64,000 bases of DNA from JABFRG01 sp038210445 (GTDB lineage: Bacteria; Myxococcota_A; Polyangia; Polyangiales; Polyangiaceae), in NCBI GenBank assembly GCA_038210445.1, contig JBBQWQ010000002.1, forward strand, positions 266,659 through 330,658, read 5' to 3'. Below the pieces are notes generated by a model. The model was given only the letters and a program-made list of their open reading frames with translations, was not told where the DNA came from and made no database searches. Shown in pieces: positions 8,946 through 17,748 of the stretch. The position numbers and the translations under genes were made by a program. How positions within the stretch are numbered: position 1 is the stretch's first letter; every line of letters begins with the position of its first letter.

Positions 8946-10243
8946 GCGCGGTCGGTATCGAGCTGGCGCGCGAGACCATGGAAATGGTGCGCCCATCGAA
9001 GGCGGGCCGCGTGCTGTCGCGTTTGGTGTTCGCGTTCATGGTGGCCCTGGCCCTGCTGCTCGCGATCACGCCGTGGCAACAGAGCGCCGACGGCATGGGG
9101 CGGGTGATCGCGTACGCGCCCGACGAGCGGAAGCAGAACCTGGAAGCACCGGTAGAGGGGCGCATTCTCATCTGGCACGTGCGCGAGGGGACCCTGGTGA
9201 AGAAAGGCGATAAGATCGTCGATCTCACCGACAACGATCCAGAGATCTTGAGCCGCCTCCGCACGGAGCGTGAAGCGCTGGAAGACCGCCTGGAGGCGGC
9301 GCGCGCGCGGCTGGCCTCTCTCGACTCGCGCATCGACTCGCTCACCGACTCGCGTCGCAATGCCATTTCCGCGGCAGATTCGCGCATCACCATGGCGACG
9401 CAGCGGATGCTGGCGGCTGGGCAAGCGCTCACCTTGGCCGACGCGAGCATGGAGACCGCGCGCCTGAACGTGGAGCGGCAGCGCATTCTCGAGACCAAGG
9501 GGCTCTCGTCGAAGCGACAAGTGGAGCTGGCGGAGCTGGAGGAAACGAGATCGCGCACCGAGGTGGAGCGGGCACGCGTGACGCTGGCCTCCGCGAAGAA
9601 CGAGGAGCGAGCCATCGAGGCCGACCGCAGCAAGGTGTCGAACGACGCGAGCGCGGGAATCAACGACGCGCGAGCCACCCGCGCCTCGGCAGAGTCGGAG
9701 ATCGCCAACGCCAACGCCGAGATTGCCCGACTCGACGTCCGCCTGGCGCGGCAGTCTACGCTCTCCATCGCCGCGCCTCGCGATGGCGTCATCTTCCGCA
9801 TCGTGGCCAATGGTCACTCCGGCAATTTCGTGAAGTCCGGCGACGTCTTGGCGGTGCTGGTGCCGGACACCGCCGACCGCGCGGTGGAAGTTTCCGTCGA
9901 CGGCAACGACATGCCGCTGGTGAAGGAGGGCTCCGTGGTGCGCGTCGCCTTCGAAGGCTGGCCTGCGGTGCAGTTCAGTGGCTGGCCGTCGGTGGCCCTC
10001 GGCACATTCGAAGGCCGGGTCGCCGTCGTCGACGCGAGCGACGCGGGCGATGGCAAGTTCCGCATCCTGGTGGTGCCGGCGCCGGGCACCTCGTGGCCCG
10101 AGGGCAAGTACCTGCGGCAGGGTGTACGTGCCCACGCCTGGGTCCAGCTCGGACGCGTGCGCCTGGGCTACGAGCTGTGGCGACAGTTCAACGGCTTCGC
10201 GCCGTCGCTGCCCAAGCCGCCCGAGAAGGGAGCGGACAAGTGA
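8942..10243 (+). CDS. HlyD-family periplasmic adaptor (membrane fusion protein)
   Basis: A 433-residue adaptor linking an inner-membrane ABC exporter to an outer-membrane channel. A short cytoplasmic start is followed by one membrane helix (about residues 24-42, RLVFAFMVALALLLAI). Next come the first half of a lipoyl-like domain (LEAPVEGRILIW, GTLVKKGD), a long charged coiled-coil hairpin (about 95-270) and the second lipoyl half (SIAAPRDGVIFRI). The beta-barrel region ends in the usual HlyD form (FEGRVAVVDASDAGDGKFRI broken by turns). The start is GTG at 8942, overlapping the ABC stop (GTGA), and the stop overlaps the TolC-like gene, so the three are co-translated. Length and order fit the family. 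Confidence 0.88.
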   Translation: MSAVGIELARETMEMVRPSKAGRVLSRLVFAFMVALALLLAITPWQQSADGMGRVIAYAPDERKQNLEAPVEGRILIWHVREGTLVKKGDKIVDLTDNDPEILSRLRTEREALEDRLEAARARLASLDSRIDSLTDSRRNAISAADSRITMATQRMLAAGQALTLADASMETARLNVERQRILETKGLSSKRQVELAELEETRSRTEVERARVTLASAKNEERAIEADRSKVSNDASAGINDARATRASAESEIANANAEIARLDVRLARQSTLSIAAPRDGVIFRIVANGHSGNFVKSGDVLAVLVPDTADRAVEVSVDGNDMPLVKEGSVVRVAFEGWPAVQFSGWPSVALGTFEGRVAVVDASDAGDGKFRILVVPAPGTSWPEGKYLRQGVRAHAWVQLGRVRLGYELWRQFNGFAPSLPKPPEKGADK

Positions 10244-11664
10244 AGTCGCTCCTGCGCCGCGCGGCGCTTTGCGCCCTCTGCTGGCTGGCTGCCTCGGGGT
10301 CCGCGCATGCCCAGCAGACATCCGAAGGTCCGCTGTCGCACGAGGTGCTCCTGGCCTCCGTCGAGCGCACCTTTCCACTTCTCAAGGCCGCGGAGCTGGA
10401 AGAGGCCATCGCCGGCGCCGATGCGCTGTCGGCCGAGGGTGGGTTCGACGTATCTTGGAAGACCCGCGCCACGCTGATCCCCATCGGCTACTACGACAAC
10501 TACCGCGTGGAGTCGACGCTCGAGAAGCCGACCGCCATCTGGGGCGCCACCGGCTTCGTGGGCTACCGCCTGGGCTCGGGCAAGTTCCCGGTGTACTACG
10601 GCAACCAGGAGACGCTCGACTACGGAGAGCTCCGGGCAGGCGTCTCGGTGCCGCTGTGGCGCAACGGGCCCATCGACCGCCGGCGCTCGTCGCTGGAAAA
10701 GGCCGACCTCGGGCGCGGCGTTGCCAAGCTCGGGATCACCCAGCAGCGCATCGACTACCGGCGCGCCGCGAGCATCCGCTACTGGGCTTGGGTGGCGGCC
10801 GGACGACGACTGGCGGTGGCCGAGTCGCTGCTGGCCATCGCGGCAGGGCGCGACGACGGGCTCGCGGAGCGGGTGGCGCGCGGCGACCTTCCCAACATCG
10901 AACGCATCGACAACCTGCGCGCGCTCGAGCAGCGGCGGGCCCAGCTGGCCATCGCGCGGCGCGGCCTCGAGCAAGCGAGCCTGGAGCTCTCGCTCTACCT
11001 CCGTGACGACAAGGGCAATCGGATCATCCCGGATCGTCCGCAGCTACCCAAGGACTTTCCGGAGATCCCAGGTGACGCATCGACGGGACTGCCCAACGAC
11101 TTCGTGGCCGCCCGCGCGAACCGCCCGGAGGTGCAGCGGCTCGCTCTCCTCACCAAGCAGAACGAGGTGGAGCTCCGCTACGCCAAGAACCAGATGGCGC
11201 TCGGGCTCGACCTCCAGCTGGTGGGCTCGCAGGATTTCGGCCCGCAAAACCCCAAGCGCCCGGACCTGAACAAGCCGGTCTTCGAGGCCTCGCTGCTGCT
11301 CGACGTTCCGCTCCAGACCCGGGCGATGCAGGGGCGGGCCGACGCAAGCGCCGCTACGATTCGGCGCCTGACGCTGCAGAAAAGTTTCTTTACCGACCGC
11401 ATCGACACCGACGTGCGCGACGCGCACTCGGCGCTGCGAGCTGCGAAGGAACGCCTCGACGCCACCCGCCGCGAGGTGACGCTGGCCAAGGATTTGGAAG
11501 CGAGCGAGCGCCTGCGATTTCAGCAAGGCGACAGCCAATTGCTCATCGTGAACCTTCGGGAGCAACAAACCGCCGAAGCGCAGCTGCGCGAAGTCGACGC
11601 CGTGCTCGACTGGTATCGCGCGCAGGCAGAGCTGCGGGCCGCGCGCGGCGATCTCGGTCGCTAA
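10240..11664 (+). CDS. TolC-family outer-membrane efflux protein
   Basis: A 474-residue outer-membrane channel of the TolC/outer membrane factor family. A signal peptide of about 24 residues ends at AHA|QQ. The remainder alternates long heptad helices (YRRAASIRYWAWVAAGRRLA, ALEQRRAQLAIARRGLEQAS, DAHSALRAAKERLDATRREV) with short strands, as expected for the periplasmic tunnel. The C-terminal helix LLIVNLREQQTAEAQLREVD resembles the usual second-repeat helix of the family. Its GTG start overlaps the adaptor stop. With the two upstream genes it completes a tripartite exporter. It ends 7 bases before a convergent HDOD gene, with no clear terminator between them. Confidence 0.87.
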   Translation: MKSLLRRAALCALCWLAASGSAHAQQTSEGPLSHEVLLASVERTFPLLKAAELEEAIAGADALSAEGGFDVSWKTRATLIPIGYYDNYRVESTLEKPTAIWGATGFVGYRLGSGKFPVYYGNQETLDYGELRAGVSVPLWRNGPIDRRRSSLEKADLGRGVAKLGITQQRIDYRRAASIRYWAWVAAGRRLAVAESLLAIAAGRDDGLAERVARGDLPNIERIDNLRALEQRRAQLAIARRGLEQASLELSLYLRDDKGNRIIPDRPQLPKDFPEIPGDASTGLPNDFVAARANRPEVQRLALLTKQNEVELRYAKNQMALGLDLQLVGSQDFGPQNPKRPDLNKPVFEASLLLDVPLQTRAMQGRADASAATIRRLTLQKSFFTDRIDTDVRDAHSALRAAKERLDATRREVTLAKDLEASERLRFQQGDSQLLIVNLREQQTAEAQLREVDAVLDWYRAQAELRAARGDLGR

Positions 11665-11671
11665 ACGGCGG

Positions 11672-12712
11672 CTACTTGCGGTGCACGCCGAACGAGGCGA
11701 GTGCCTCTGCGCGCACCAAGACCAGCTTGGGCCACATGGCGATCAGGTGGTGCGCCGAGAATCCCGCGTAACCGGCGGCGCCCTCCAGGGCGAGCGCCTC
11801 GCAGAAGGCTGGGTCCGGCTCGACGCTCTCGGCCAGCTTGTACTCGAGCTGGTCCGACATGCGCACCAGCGCCACCGAGAGACCCACGATGCCGCCTGCC
11901 GCATAGGCGCGCCCGGGCTGGTGATGCCAGGCCACCACTTGCGCGAGCTCGGTCTGCAGCTTCCAGTGCGTCAGCACCTGCGCCCCGAGCACCGCGTGGT
12001 CGTAGCCGAGCAGCGCGCGCTCGTGCACGTGGCATTCGTCGGGCTTGGTTCGGGTTTCCGGAGCCAGGGTCGCGTAGTCGAGCTCCTTCACCTGCATGGT
12101 GAGCAGTTTGCCCACGTCGTGAATCAACCCGGCCAGAAAGATTCCCTCAGCGCCCTTCGCGCCCCACTCGGTGCCGAGCACGCGCGCAAGCGCGGCCACC
12201 GCCGCGGAGTGGTTGCGAATGGAGTGGGCCAGGCCGCTGGCGTCGGCGAAGAGCCCCATGGTGGCCACCGCGGCGACGATCTCGCGCACCGTGCCCAGGC
12301 CCAGGCGAACGATTGCATCTTGCACCGATGCGATGGCGGTGGACGGCCGGTACAGCGCCGAGTTGGCGACCCGAAGCAGACCTGCGGCGAGGGCCGTGTC
12401 TTCGGCCACGACGCGCGCGATCTTGGCCGCCGGCGCTTCGATGTCGGCCAGGAGCCCGAGCGCTCGCTGGGCCACCTCGGGAAAGGGCTTGAGCCCGGCT
12501 GCTTTGGCAGCGGCTGCGGCCATCGAGCGAGAGGCCTCGAGGTCGGCGTGCTGGGGGTCGGCGTCCCCGAACCAGAGCTCCATGCGCACCGCGTCGGCAA
12601 TTTCCCGCACGTGGGCCGGCAGCGGCGGCGGCGCCGCGCGAGGCCGCGAAACGTTTACGGACGGCGGCGAGGGAACACTTTGGGCCATACGCCAGCGAAG
12701 AACGGGGTCCAC
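11672..12712 (-). CDS. HDOD-domain regulatory protein
   Basis: A 346-residue cytoplasmic protein with an HDOD domain at about residues 75-275. It shows the family features LKPFPEVAQRALGLL, a VAEDTALAAGLLRVANSALY segment and the HD-like core (LAGLIHDVGKLLTM, VLGAQVLTHWKL, AWHH). HDOD proteins usually act as scaffolds in signalling and cell-cycle control rather than as phosphohydrolases. Here the HD pair (H-D of IHDVGK) and a second H cluster are kept, so residual metal binding is possible. GTG at 12712 is used; ATG at 12688 is an alternative with no better ribosome site. It lies 22 bases downstream of the lipoprotein gene on the same strand and is probably co-transcribed. Confidence 0.85.
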   Translation of the reverse strand: MDPVLRWRMAQSVPSPPSVNVSRPRAAPPPLPAHVREIADAVRMELWFGDADPQHADLEASRSMAAAAAKAAGLKPFPEVAQRALGLLADIEAPAAKIARVVAEDTALAAGLLRVANSALYRPSTAIASVQDAIVRLGLGTVREIVAAVATMGLFADASGLAHSIRNHSAAVAALARVLGTEWGAKGAEGIFLAGLIHDVGKLLTMQVKELDYATLAPETRTKPDECHVHERALLGYDHAVLGAQVLTHWKLQTELAQVVAWHHQPGRAYAAGGIVGLSVALVRMSDQLEYKLAESVEPDPAFCEALALEGAAGYAGFSAHHLIAMWPKLVLVRAEALASFGVHRK

Positions 12713-12734
12713 TCCGGAACGTTGAGCCGAAAGC

Positions 12735-13757
12735 TCAATTCACGGTCTTGGCGCAGCGAAATCCGGTGGTGGGATACTCGGCGTCGCTGCTGGTGCTGGT
12801 GCGATACACGCCCTTCAACGCGTCGACGTCGCTGGCGTAGGAGCCGCCCTTGCGGATCCGCGAGTAGCTGTCGTTGCCCGCATAGTCGTCGGGGGCAGGG
12901 CTCGCCGGCCCGGTAAAGTCGTCGCCGTCCCACACCCACTCGTCGAGGCTACCCGACATGTCGAGCACGCCGTCGCGCGAAGCTCCGGCGGATGCCGAGC
13001 CGCCGGCCAGAGGAAACTTGCAGCCGTTGAAGTCGGGGGAGAGGCCGAAGTTCAGCCAAACCGCCTTGTTGCAAGCGTCGGGAATGTCTTCGCCCCAGGG
13101 AAAGGTGCGCGATTGGTCGCGTCCGACCGCCACGTACTGCCACTCCGCCTCGGTGGGCAGGCGCTTCCCGCGGAACGCGCAATAGGCGACCGCCTGCGTC
13201 CAGTTCACGCAATTCATGGGCAAGGCAGCGTTGCTGGCCTTCAGGTAGGTGGCCCCAATGGAGCCGCGGTTGCACAGCGTGGGCGACTTGAAGGCCTCCT
13301 CGTGGGCCGTGTCGAAGTACGAGGTCTTCCAGTTCATGTGCATCTCGTGCGGGCCGCCCGCCTCGAGAGTGCAGGTGGGCTTGCCCGCGCAGTCGGGCGT
13401 GGGATAGCCAGCCGAGAGCCACGCCTGGAAGTCGCCCACCGAGACCTCCCGAATGTCGATGTCGAAGTCGTGCGTGATCTTCAGCTGGGCGCCGTCGCTG
13501 GCGCTGCGGCGGAAGAAGTACGTGCCCTTCGGAATGCGCGACGTGGGCCCGCCGGAGCTCGACGCGCCGTCGGGGCTGGCGTCGCCGCCGCTCGAGCCGC
13601 TGGAGCCACTGGAGCCACTGGAGCCGCTCGAACCACTGGAACCGCTGGAACCGCTGGAGCCGCTGGAGCCCGCGTCGGAGCCGCCGCTCGACTGGAACTC
13701 GGGATAGCAGGCCATCCAGCACGCAAAGACGGGCAAACAAAGGAGGAGTCGGCGCAT
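12735..13757 (-). CDS. Lipoprotein with formylglycine-generating-enzyme (SUMF1/FGE-sulfatase) fold
   Basis: A 340-residue predicted lipoprotein. The signal peptide MRRLLLCLPVFACWMAC ends in a weak lipobox, with C17 as the lipidation site. A Gly-Ser-Ser tandem linker (about residues 28-55) leads into a full FGE-sulfatase domain (about 70-340). This has the family stretches MNCVNWTQAVAYCAFRGKRL, LPTEAEWQYVA, FPWGEDI, DMSGSLDEWVWD and the closing GFRCAK. The active-site cysteine pair of true formylglycine enzymes is not evident, so it may bind a ligand rather than oxidise sulfatases; no sulfatase gene is nearby. ATG at 13757 gives the shortest signal peptide; MLDPSYAMRR from 13778 is possible. 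Function unknown beyond fold and location. Confidence 0.82.
   Translation of the reverse strand: MRRLLLCLPVFACWMACYPEFQSSGGSDAGSSGSSGSSGSSGSSGSSGSSGSSGSSGGDASPDGASSSGGPTSRIPKGTYFFRRSASDGAQLKITHDFDIDIREVSVGDFQAWLSAGYPTPDCAGKPTCTLEAGGPHEMHMNWKTSYFDTAHEEAFKSPTLCNRGSIGATYLKASNAALPMNCVNWTQAVAYCAFRGKRLPTEAEWQYVAVGRDQSRTFPWGEDIPDACNKAVWLNFGLSPDFNGCKFPLAGGSASAGASRDGVLDMSGSLDEWVWDGDDFTGPASPAPDDYAGNDSYSRIRKGGSYASDVDALKGVYRTSTSSDAEYPTTGFRCAKTVN
13591..13671 (-). repeat. Nine tandem 9-bp units encoding a Gly-Ser-Ser linker
   Basis: Nine consecutive copies of CTSGARCCR (plus-strand view) inside the FGE-fold lipoprotein gene, encoding repeated GSS. Copies differ only at two or three wobble-type positions. 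Such arrays can gain or lose units by slippage without shifting the frame, because the period is a multiple of three. Confidence 0.9.
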
Positions 13758-13907
13758 GGCGTAGGAGGGATCAAGCATACCCTGACGGCATTTCCACCCT
13801 TCCCTTCGGTTTTCGTGAAAATCCCTACGTTCTCCATCCCGAACGACGCGCCATCGCTTGCGACCGAGCGAGACGACAGGGGAAATCCATGGTAGCCACA
13901 GGGTTCC

Positions 13908-16817
13908 ATGGACCGGCTCGTCGTTGTTGGGGCGCGACAGCACAACTTGAAGAACGTCACTTTGTCGCTCCCCCGCGGCAAATTGGTGGTGTTCACCGGC
14001 CCCAGCGGTTCCGGCAAGTCGTCGCTCGCTTTCGATACGATCTACGCCGAGGGGCAGCGCCGTTACGTCGAATCGCTCTCGGCGTACGCGCGGCAGTTTC
14101 TCGAGCAACTGGCGAAGCCGCTGGTGGAGAGCATCGAGGGTCTCTCACCTGCGATCGCCATCGAGCAGCGCCCGCTCTCCAAGTCTCCCCGGTCGACGGT
14201 GGGCACGGTCACCGAGATCGCCGACTACCTGCGCCTTCTGTTCGCGCGGGTGGGCGTTCCCCATTGTCCCAACTGCGGCAAGCGCATCGAGGCGCAGACC
14301 GTGCAACAGATCGTCGACCGCGTGCTGGCGCTACCCGAAGCATCGCGGCTGAGCGTGCTCGCACCCATCTGCCGGGGTCGCAAGGGCGAGCTCAAGCTGG
14401 AGCTCGAGCGACTGCGGCGCGAAGGCTTCGTGCGCGCACGCATCGACAACGCGGTGGTAGACCTGGGCGACGAGATCGAGCTCGACCGCAGCAAGGTGCA
14501 CGATCTCGACGTGGTCATCGACCGCGTGGTGCTCAAAGACGGCGTGAAGGGTCGCCTCACCGACAGTGTGGAGCTTGCCCTCAAGGTGGGCGAAGGCCGG
14601 CTGCTGGTGGCGGTAGAGGGCGAAGAGCCGTTCTGGCTGTCGGAGCGATTCGCTTGCATCGACTGCGGCATCTCGCTGCCGCCCATCGAGCCGCGCATGT
14701 TCTCGTTCAATGGCCCCCACGGGGCCTGCCCGGCATGCGACGGCCTCGGCTCACGGGTGGTGGTAGACCCCGAGCGGGTGGTCGGCGAACCGGAGAAGAC
14801 GCTGCGCGAAGGCGTGGTGCTGGCCTGGGGGCGCCGGGGTTCGGTGCGCCTCGCCACCGAGGTGAACGACGCGGTGAAGCTGCTGGGCGCGAGCCCCGAC
14901 ACGCCCTGGCAAAAGCTGCCGGAGGAGATCCGCAAGGCCATCCTGTTCGGCCCCGAGGCGGCCCCCAAGCGCGGCAAGAAAAGTGCATCATACATGGGTA
15001 TCGTGCCCCGGCTGACCGCGCGGCTCGAGGGCACCTCCGAGGAGCCGGAAGGCGATTTCGAGTCGGATAGCGACGAAGACGTGAGCGCCGAGGACGACGT
15101 GGGGCGCTTCGTCGTCACCCGCACCTGCGACGCCTGCAGGGGCCGGCGCCTGCGGCCCGAGGCGCTGGCGGTGAAGCTGGGCGACGCCGACATCTCCGAG
15201 CTGGGTCACCTTCCCTTGCGCCGCCTGCGCGACTTCATCGCCAAAGAGACCGGCGTTATCCAGGTGAACTTCACGGCGCGCGAGCGGGCGGTTGCCGAAC
15301 CGCTGCTCAAGGCGGTGGCGGCGCGCCTGGGGTTTCTCATCGACGTGGGGCTCGACTACCTGTCGCTCGATCGAAGCGCGCAAACGCTCTCGTCGGGCGA
15401 GGGCCAACGCATCCGGCTCGCGACGCAGATCGGCGCGGCGCTGGTGGGCGTTTTGTACGTGCTCGACGAGCCCTCGGTGGGCCTCCACGCCCGCGACAAC
15501 GCGCGCCTCCTGGCGGCCCAGGTGCGCCTGCGCGACCTCGGCAACACGGTGTTCGTGGTGGAGCACGACCGCGAGGCGATGATGATCGCCGACTACATCG
15601 TCGACATGGGTCCGGGCGCCGGCGTGCACGGCGGCACCGTGGTGGCCCAGGGGACCGCGGCCGAGCTGATGGCGAACCCCGACTCCATCACCGGACCGTG
15701 GCTCTCCGGTCAGCGCCAGCTTCCCTTGCCCAAGAAGCGAAAAGCCCGGGGCAAGGCGTGCGTGCGCATCGCCAAGGCGCGGGCGCACAACCTGAAGAAC
15801 GTCGACGTGGAGATCCCCACCGGTCTCATGACCGCCTTCACCGGGGTTTCCGGCAGCGGCAAGTCGAGCCTGGTGGTCGACACCTTGCTGCCCGCAGCGC
15901 GCGCAAAGCTCTACTCGGCGTCGGCGCCCATCGGCGAGTGCGACGGCGTGTTCGGCCTCGAGCACATCGACAAGGTCATCGCCATCGACCAAGCGCCGAT
16001 TGGCCGGACCCCCCGCTCGAACCCTGCAACCTACACCGGTGCGTTCGCCTTGCTCCGCGACCTGTACTCCGGCCTGCCGGAGGCCCGCGCCCGCGGCTAC
16101 AAACCCGGTCGCTTCTCGTTCAACGTGAAGGGCGGGCGCTGCGAGGCCTGCGCGGGCGACGGCGTGCTTCGGGTAGAAATGCACTTTTTGCCCGACGTCT
16201 TCGTCACCTGCGATACCTGCAGCGGCAAGCGGTACAACCGCGAGACCCTGGAGGTGAAGTACCGCGGCTACTCCATCGCCGACGTGCTCGACCTCACGGT
16301 GGAACAAGGCATGGCTCTCTTCGAGTCGATTCCGCGCCTCTACGACAAGCTCGAAGCGCTGGTGCGGGTGGGCCTCGGCTACCTGACGCTGGGGCAGCCC
16401 GCGACCACGCTCTCCGGCGGCGAGGCGCAGCGGGTCAAGCTCGCACGCGAGCTGTCGCGCAAGGCCACCGGCCGTACGCTCTACGTTCTCGACGAGCCCA
16501 CCACCGGCCTGCACTTCACCGACATCGAAGTGCTGCTGCGGGCGCTCACTGAGTTGCGCGATCAGGGCAACACCGTGGTGGTCATCGAGCACAACCTCGA
16601 CGTCGTGGCCTGCGCCGACTGGGTGGTCGACCTGGGCCCCGACGGCGGCGAAGGCGGCGGCGAGATCGTGGCCACCGGAACTCCGGAAGAGATCGCTGCC
16701 ACCGCGCACTCCTACACTGGGCAGTACCTGAAAGACGTGCTCGCCCGGGGCGTGGCGCAGCGCGACGCAAGCTCCGGTGACCTCAAGGCCGCGAAAAAGA
16801 AGAAGACCCCAACCTGA
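13908..16817 (+). CDS. uvrA: UvrABC nucleotide-excision repair protein UvrA
   Basis: Damage-recognition ATPase of nucleotide excision repair, 969 residues. It has two ABC ATPase modules: Walker A GPSGSGKSS at about 31-39 and GVSGSGKSS at about 646-654. Zinc-binding CxxC pairs are at PHCPNCGK, FACIDCG/GACPACDG, RTCDACRG and the insertion-domain ribbon GRCEACAGDG/VTCDTCSGKR. The second signature is LSGGEAQR; the first is LSSGEGQR, slightly off the usual LSGGEAQR. A highly acidic insertion (about 377-402, rich in Glu/Asp/Ser) sits before the second zinc region and makes the protein a little longer than the usual 940. The ATG at 13908 leads straight into the conserved N-terminus. It is transcribed alone and ends in a spacer that carries a repeat. 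Confidence 0.95.
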   Translation: MDRLVVVGARQHNLKNVTLSLPRGKLVVFTGPSGSGKSSLAFDTIYAEGQRRYVESLSAYARQFLEQLAKPLVESIEGLSPAIAIEQRPLSKSPRSTVGTVTEIADYLRLLFARVGVPHCPNCGKRIEAQTVQQIVDRVLALPEASRLSVLAPICRGRKGELKLELERLRREGFVRARIDNAVVDLGDEIELDRSKVHDLDVVIDRVVLKDGVKGRLTDSVELALKVGEGRLLVAVEGEEPFWLSERFACIDCGISLPPIEPRMFSFNGPHGACPACDGLGSRVVVDPERVVGEPEKTLREGVVLAWGRRGSVRLATEVNDAVKLLGASPDTPWQKLPEEIRKAILFGPEAAPKRGKKSASYMGIVPRLTARLEGTSEEPEGDFESDSDEDVSAEDDVGRFVVTRTCDACRGRRLRPEALAVKLGDADISELGHLPLRRLRDFIAKETGVIQVNFTARERAVAEPLLKAVAARLGFLIDVGLDYLSLDRSAQTLSSGEGQRIRLATQIGAALVGVLYVLDEPSVGLHARDNARLLAAQVRLRDLGNTVFVVEHDREAMMIADYIVDMGPGAGVHGGTVVAQGTAAELMANPDSITGPWLSGQRQLPLPKKRKARGKACVRIAKARAHNLKNVDVEIPTGLMTAFTGVSGSGKSSLVVDTLLPAARAKLYSASAPIGECDGVFGLEHIDKVIAIDQAPIGRTPRSNPATYTGAFALLRDLYSGLPEARARGYKPGRFSFNVKGGRCEACAGDGVLRVEMHFLPDVFVTCDTCSGKRYNRETLEVKYRGYSIADVLDLTVEQGMALFESIPRLYDKLEALVRVGLGYLTLGQPATTLSGGEAQRVKLARELSRKATGRTLYVLDEPTTGLHFTDIEVLLRALTELRDQGNTVVVIEHNLDVVACADWVVDLGPDGGEGGGEIVATGTPEEIAATAHSYTGQYLKDVLARGVAQRDASSGDLKAAKKKKTPT

Positions 16818-16900
16818 AGGTCTGCTGCGCGACGCACTGACACGCGCCAGGCAAGGGGACGAAGGGCTCTTGGCCGAGACCGAGGGAGGCGCGTTCGCTG

Positions 16901-16938
16901 GGAGGAGCGCGCGGAACGAACTCCTGTTCGTGAGGACG
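16901..16938. repeat. Copy 1 of a dispersed intergenic repeat, in a convergent spacer
   Basis: The core CGAACTCCTGTTCGTGA and its left flank (AGGAG then CGCGCGGA) recur at 31337-31377. Here it lies between the convergent ends of uvrA and a lipoprotein gene. AGGAG (16904-16908) can pair with CTCCT (16921-16925), and CGAAC can pair with GTTCG across TCCT. A shared terminator-like or repeat-element role is inferred. Confidence 0.6.
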
Positions 16939-16984
16939 GGAGGCGCCGGCATACCCGAAGGTATTGACGAAAAACACCAGTCTC

Positions 16985-17683
16985 CTAGCGGACCTTTACC
17001 CACTCGAAGCGCGCGGTGGCGCCACCGAAGGGCCGCACGATTACCAGCTTCTGCTTGGTGGTGAGGCGATCGACGAAGCTCGCGTAGCTCACCGCGACGT
17101 CCTGCGCCTTGGGGCAGCTGGTGCTCTCGATGGCGGGCGACTGGGTCTTGGCGGTGGGCTTGAGGTCGAAGTTGCGGAGCGTGGCGAAGCCCAGGTTGGC
17201 GCCACTAATCTTGTAAAACTCGCTGTGCTCGGCGGCGCCCACCCCAGTGGTAGCGTTCACCGCGGTGATGACCAGCCGCCCGATGTGCTCGGTGGTGCGG
17301 AAGCCCGTGCAGTTGGTCTGGTACACGGTGACCGCCGCGAGATCGTAGGTGCCAGCCACCAGCGTGCCGCCGGTGAGCACCGAGGTGATGGTGCTGCAGG
17401 TCGAGACGGCCTTGGGTGAGGTTGCGCGGCTCTGCGTGTTGCACGTGCCGCCCCCCGCGTCCTCCGGGTCGGCGCCGCCGTCGCCCAGGTCGAGCGGTCC
17501 ACCATCGGACACGGCACCGCCTTCCAGCTCTTCGCCGCCGCCCGCGTCGTCCAGGCTCACGTCGAGGCCCGCATCGCCCCCACCGCCGACTCCGCCCGAA
17601 GAGCTCGATTGCGGGGGATCGCCGGAGCAAGCCGAGGCGATACCGAGGCCGAGCAGACCGATGGAAGCAAAGAAGCGGCGCAT
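16985..17683 (-). CDS. Predicted lipoprotein, unknown function
   Basis: A 232-residue protein with a lipoprotein-type signal peptide (MRRFFASIGLLGLGIASAC, C19). About 70 residues of low-complexity Gly/Asp/Ser/Glu linker follow, typical of Polyangia surface lipoproteins. From about residue 85 it becomes beta-rich (TYDLAAVTVYQTNC, GRLVITAVNATTG) with four cysteines that could form two disulfides. I recognise no family. ATG at 17683 is preceded by GAGG. It lies 65 bases downstream of the DksA-type gene on the same strand and may share its transcript. It ends in the repeat-bearing spacer opposite uvrA. Confidence 0.7.
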   Translation of the reverse strand: MRRFFASIGLLGLGIASACSGDPPQSSSSGGVGGGGDAGLDVSLDDAGGGEELEGGAVSDGGPLDLGDGGADPEDAGGGTCNTQSRATSPKAVSTCSTITSVLTGGTLVAGTYDLAAVTVYQTNCTGFRTTEHIGRLVITAVNATTGVGAAEHSEFYKISGANLGFATLRNFDLKPTAKTQSPAIESTSCPKAQDVAVSYASFVDRLTTKQKLVIVRPFGGATARFEWVKVR

Positions 17684-17748
17684 CCCCTCATGGTACGAGG
17701 GTTGCGCCGCTACACAAGCCACCCTTTCGGGCGACGCCGAGCCGGAGT

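Noticed and set aside
13591..13671. Possible CRISPR or satellite array
   Set aside because: The units are 9 bp, uninterrupted and in frame in a protein linker; there are no spacers.
14988..17003. A 671-codon minus-strand frame
   Set aside because: It is antisense to uvrA, lacks recognisable motifs and is explained by high third-position GC.
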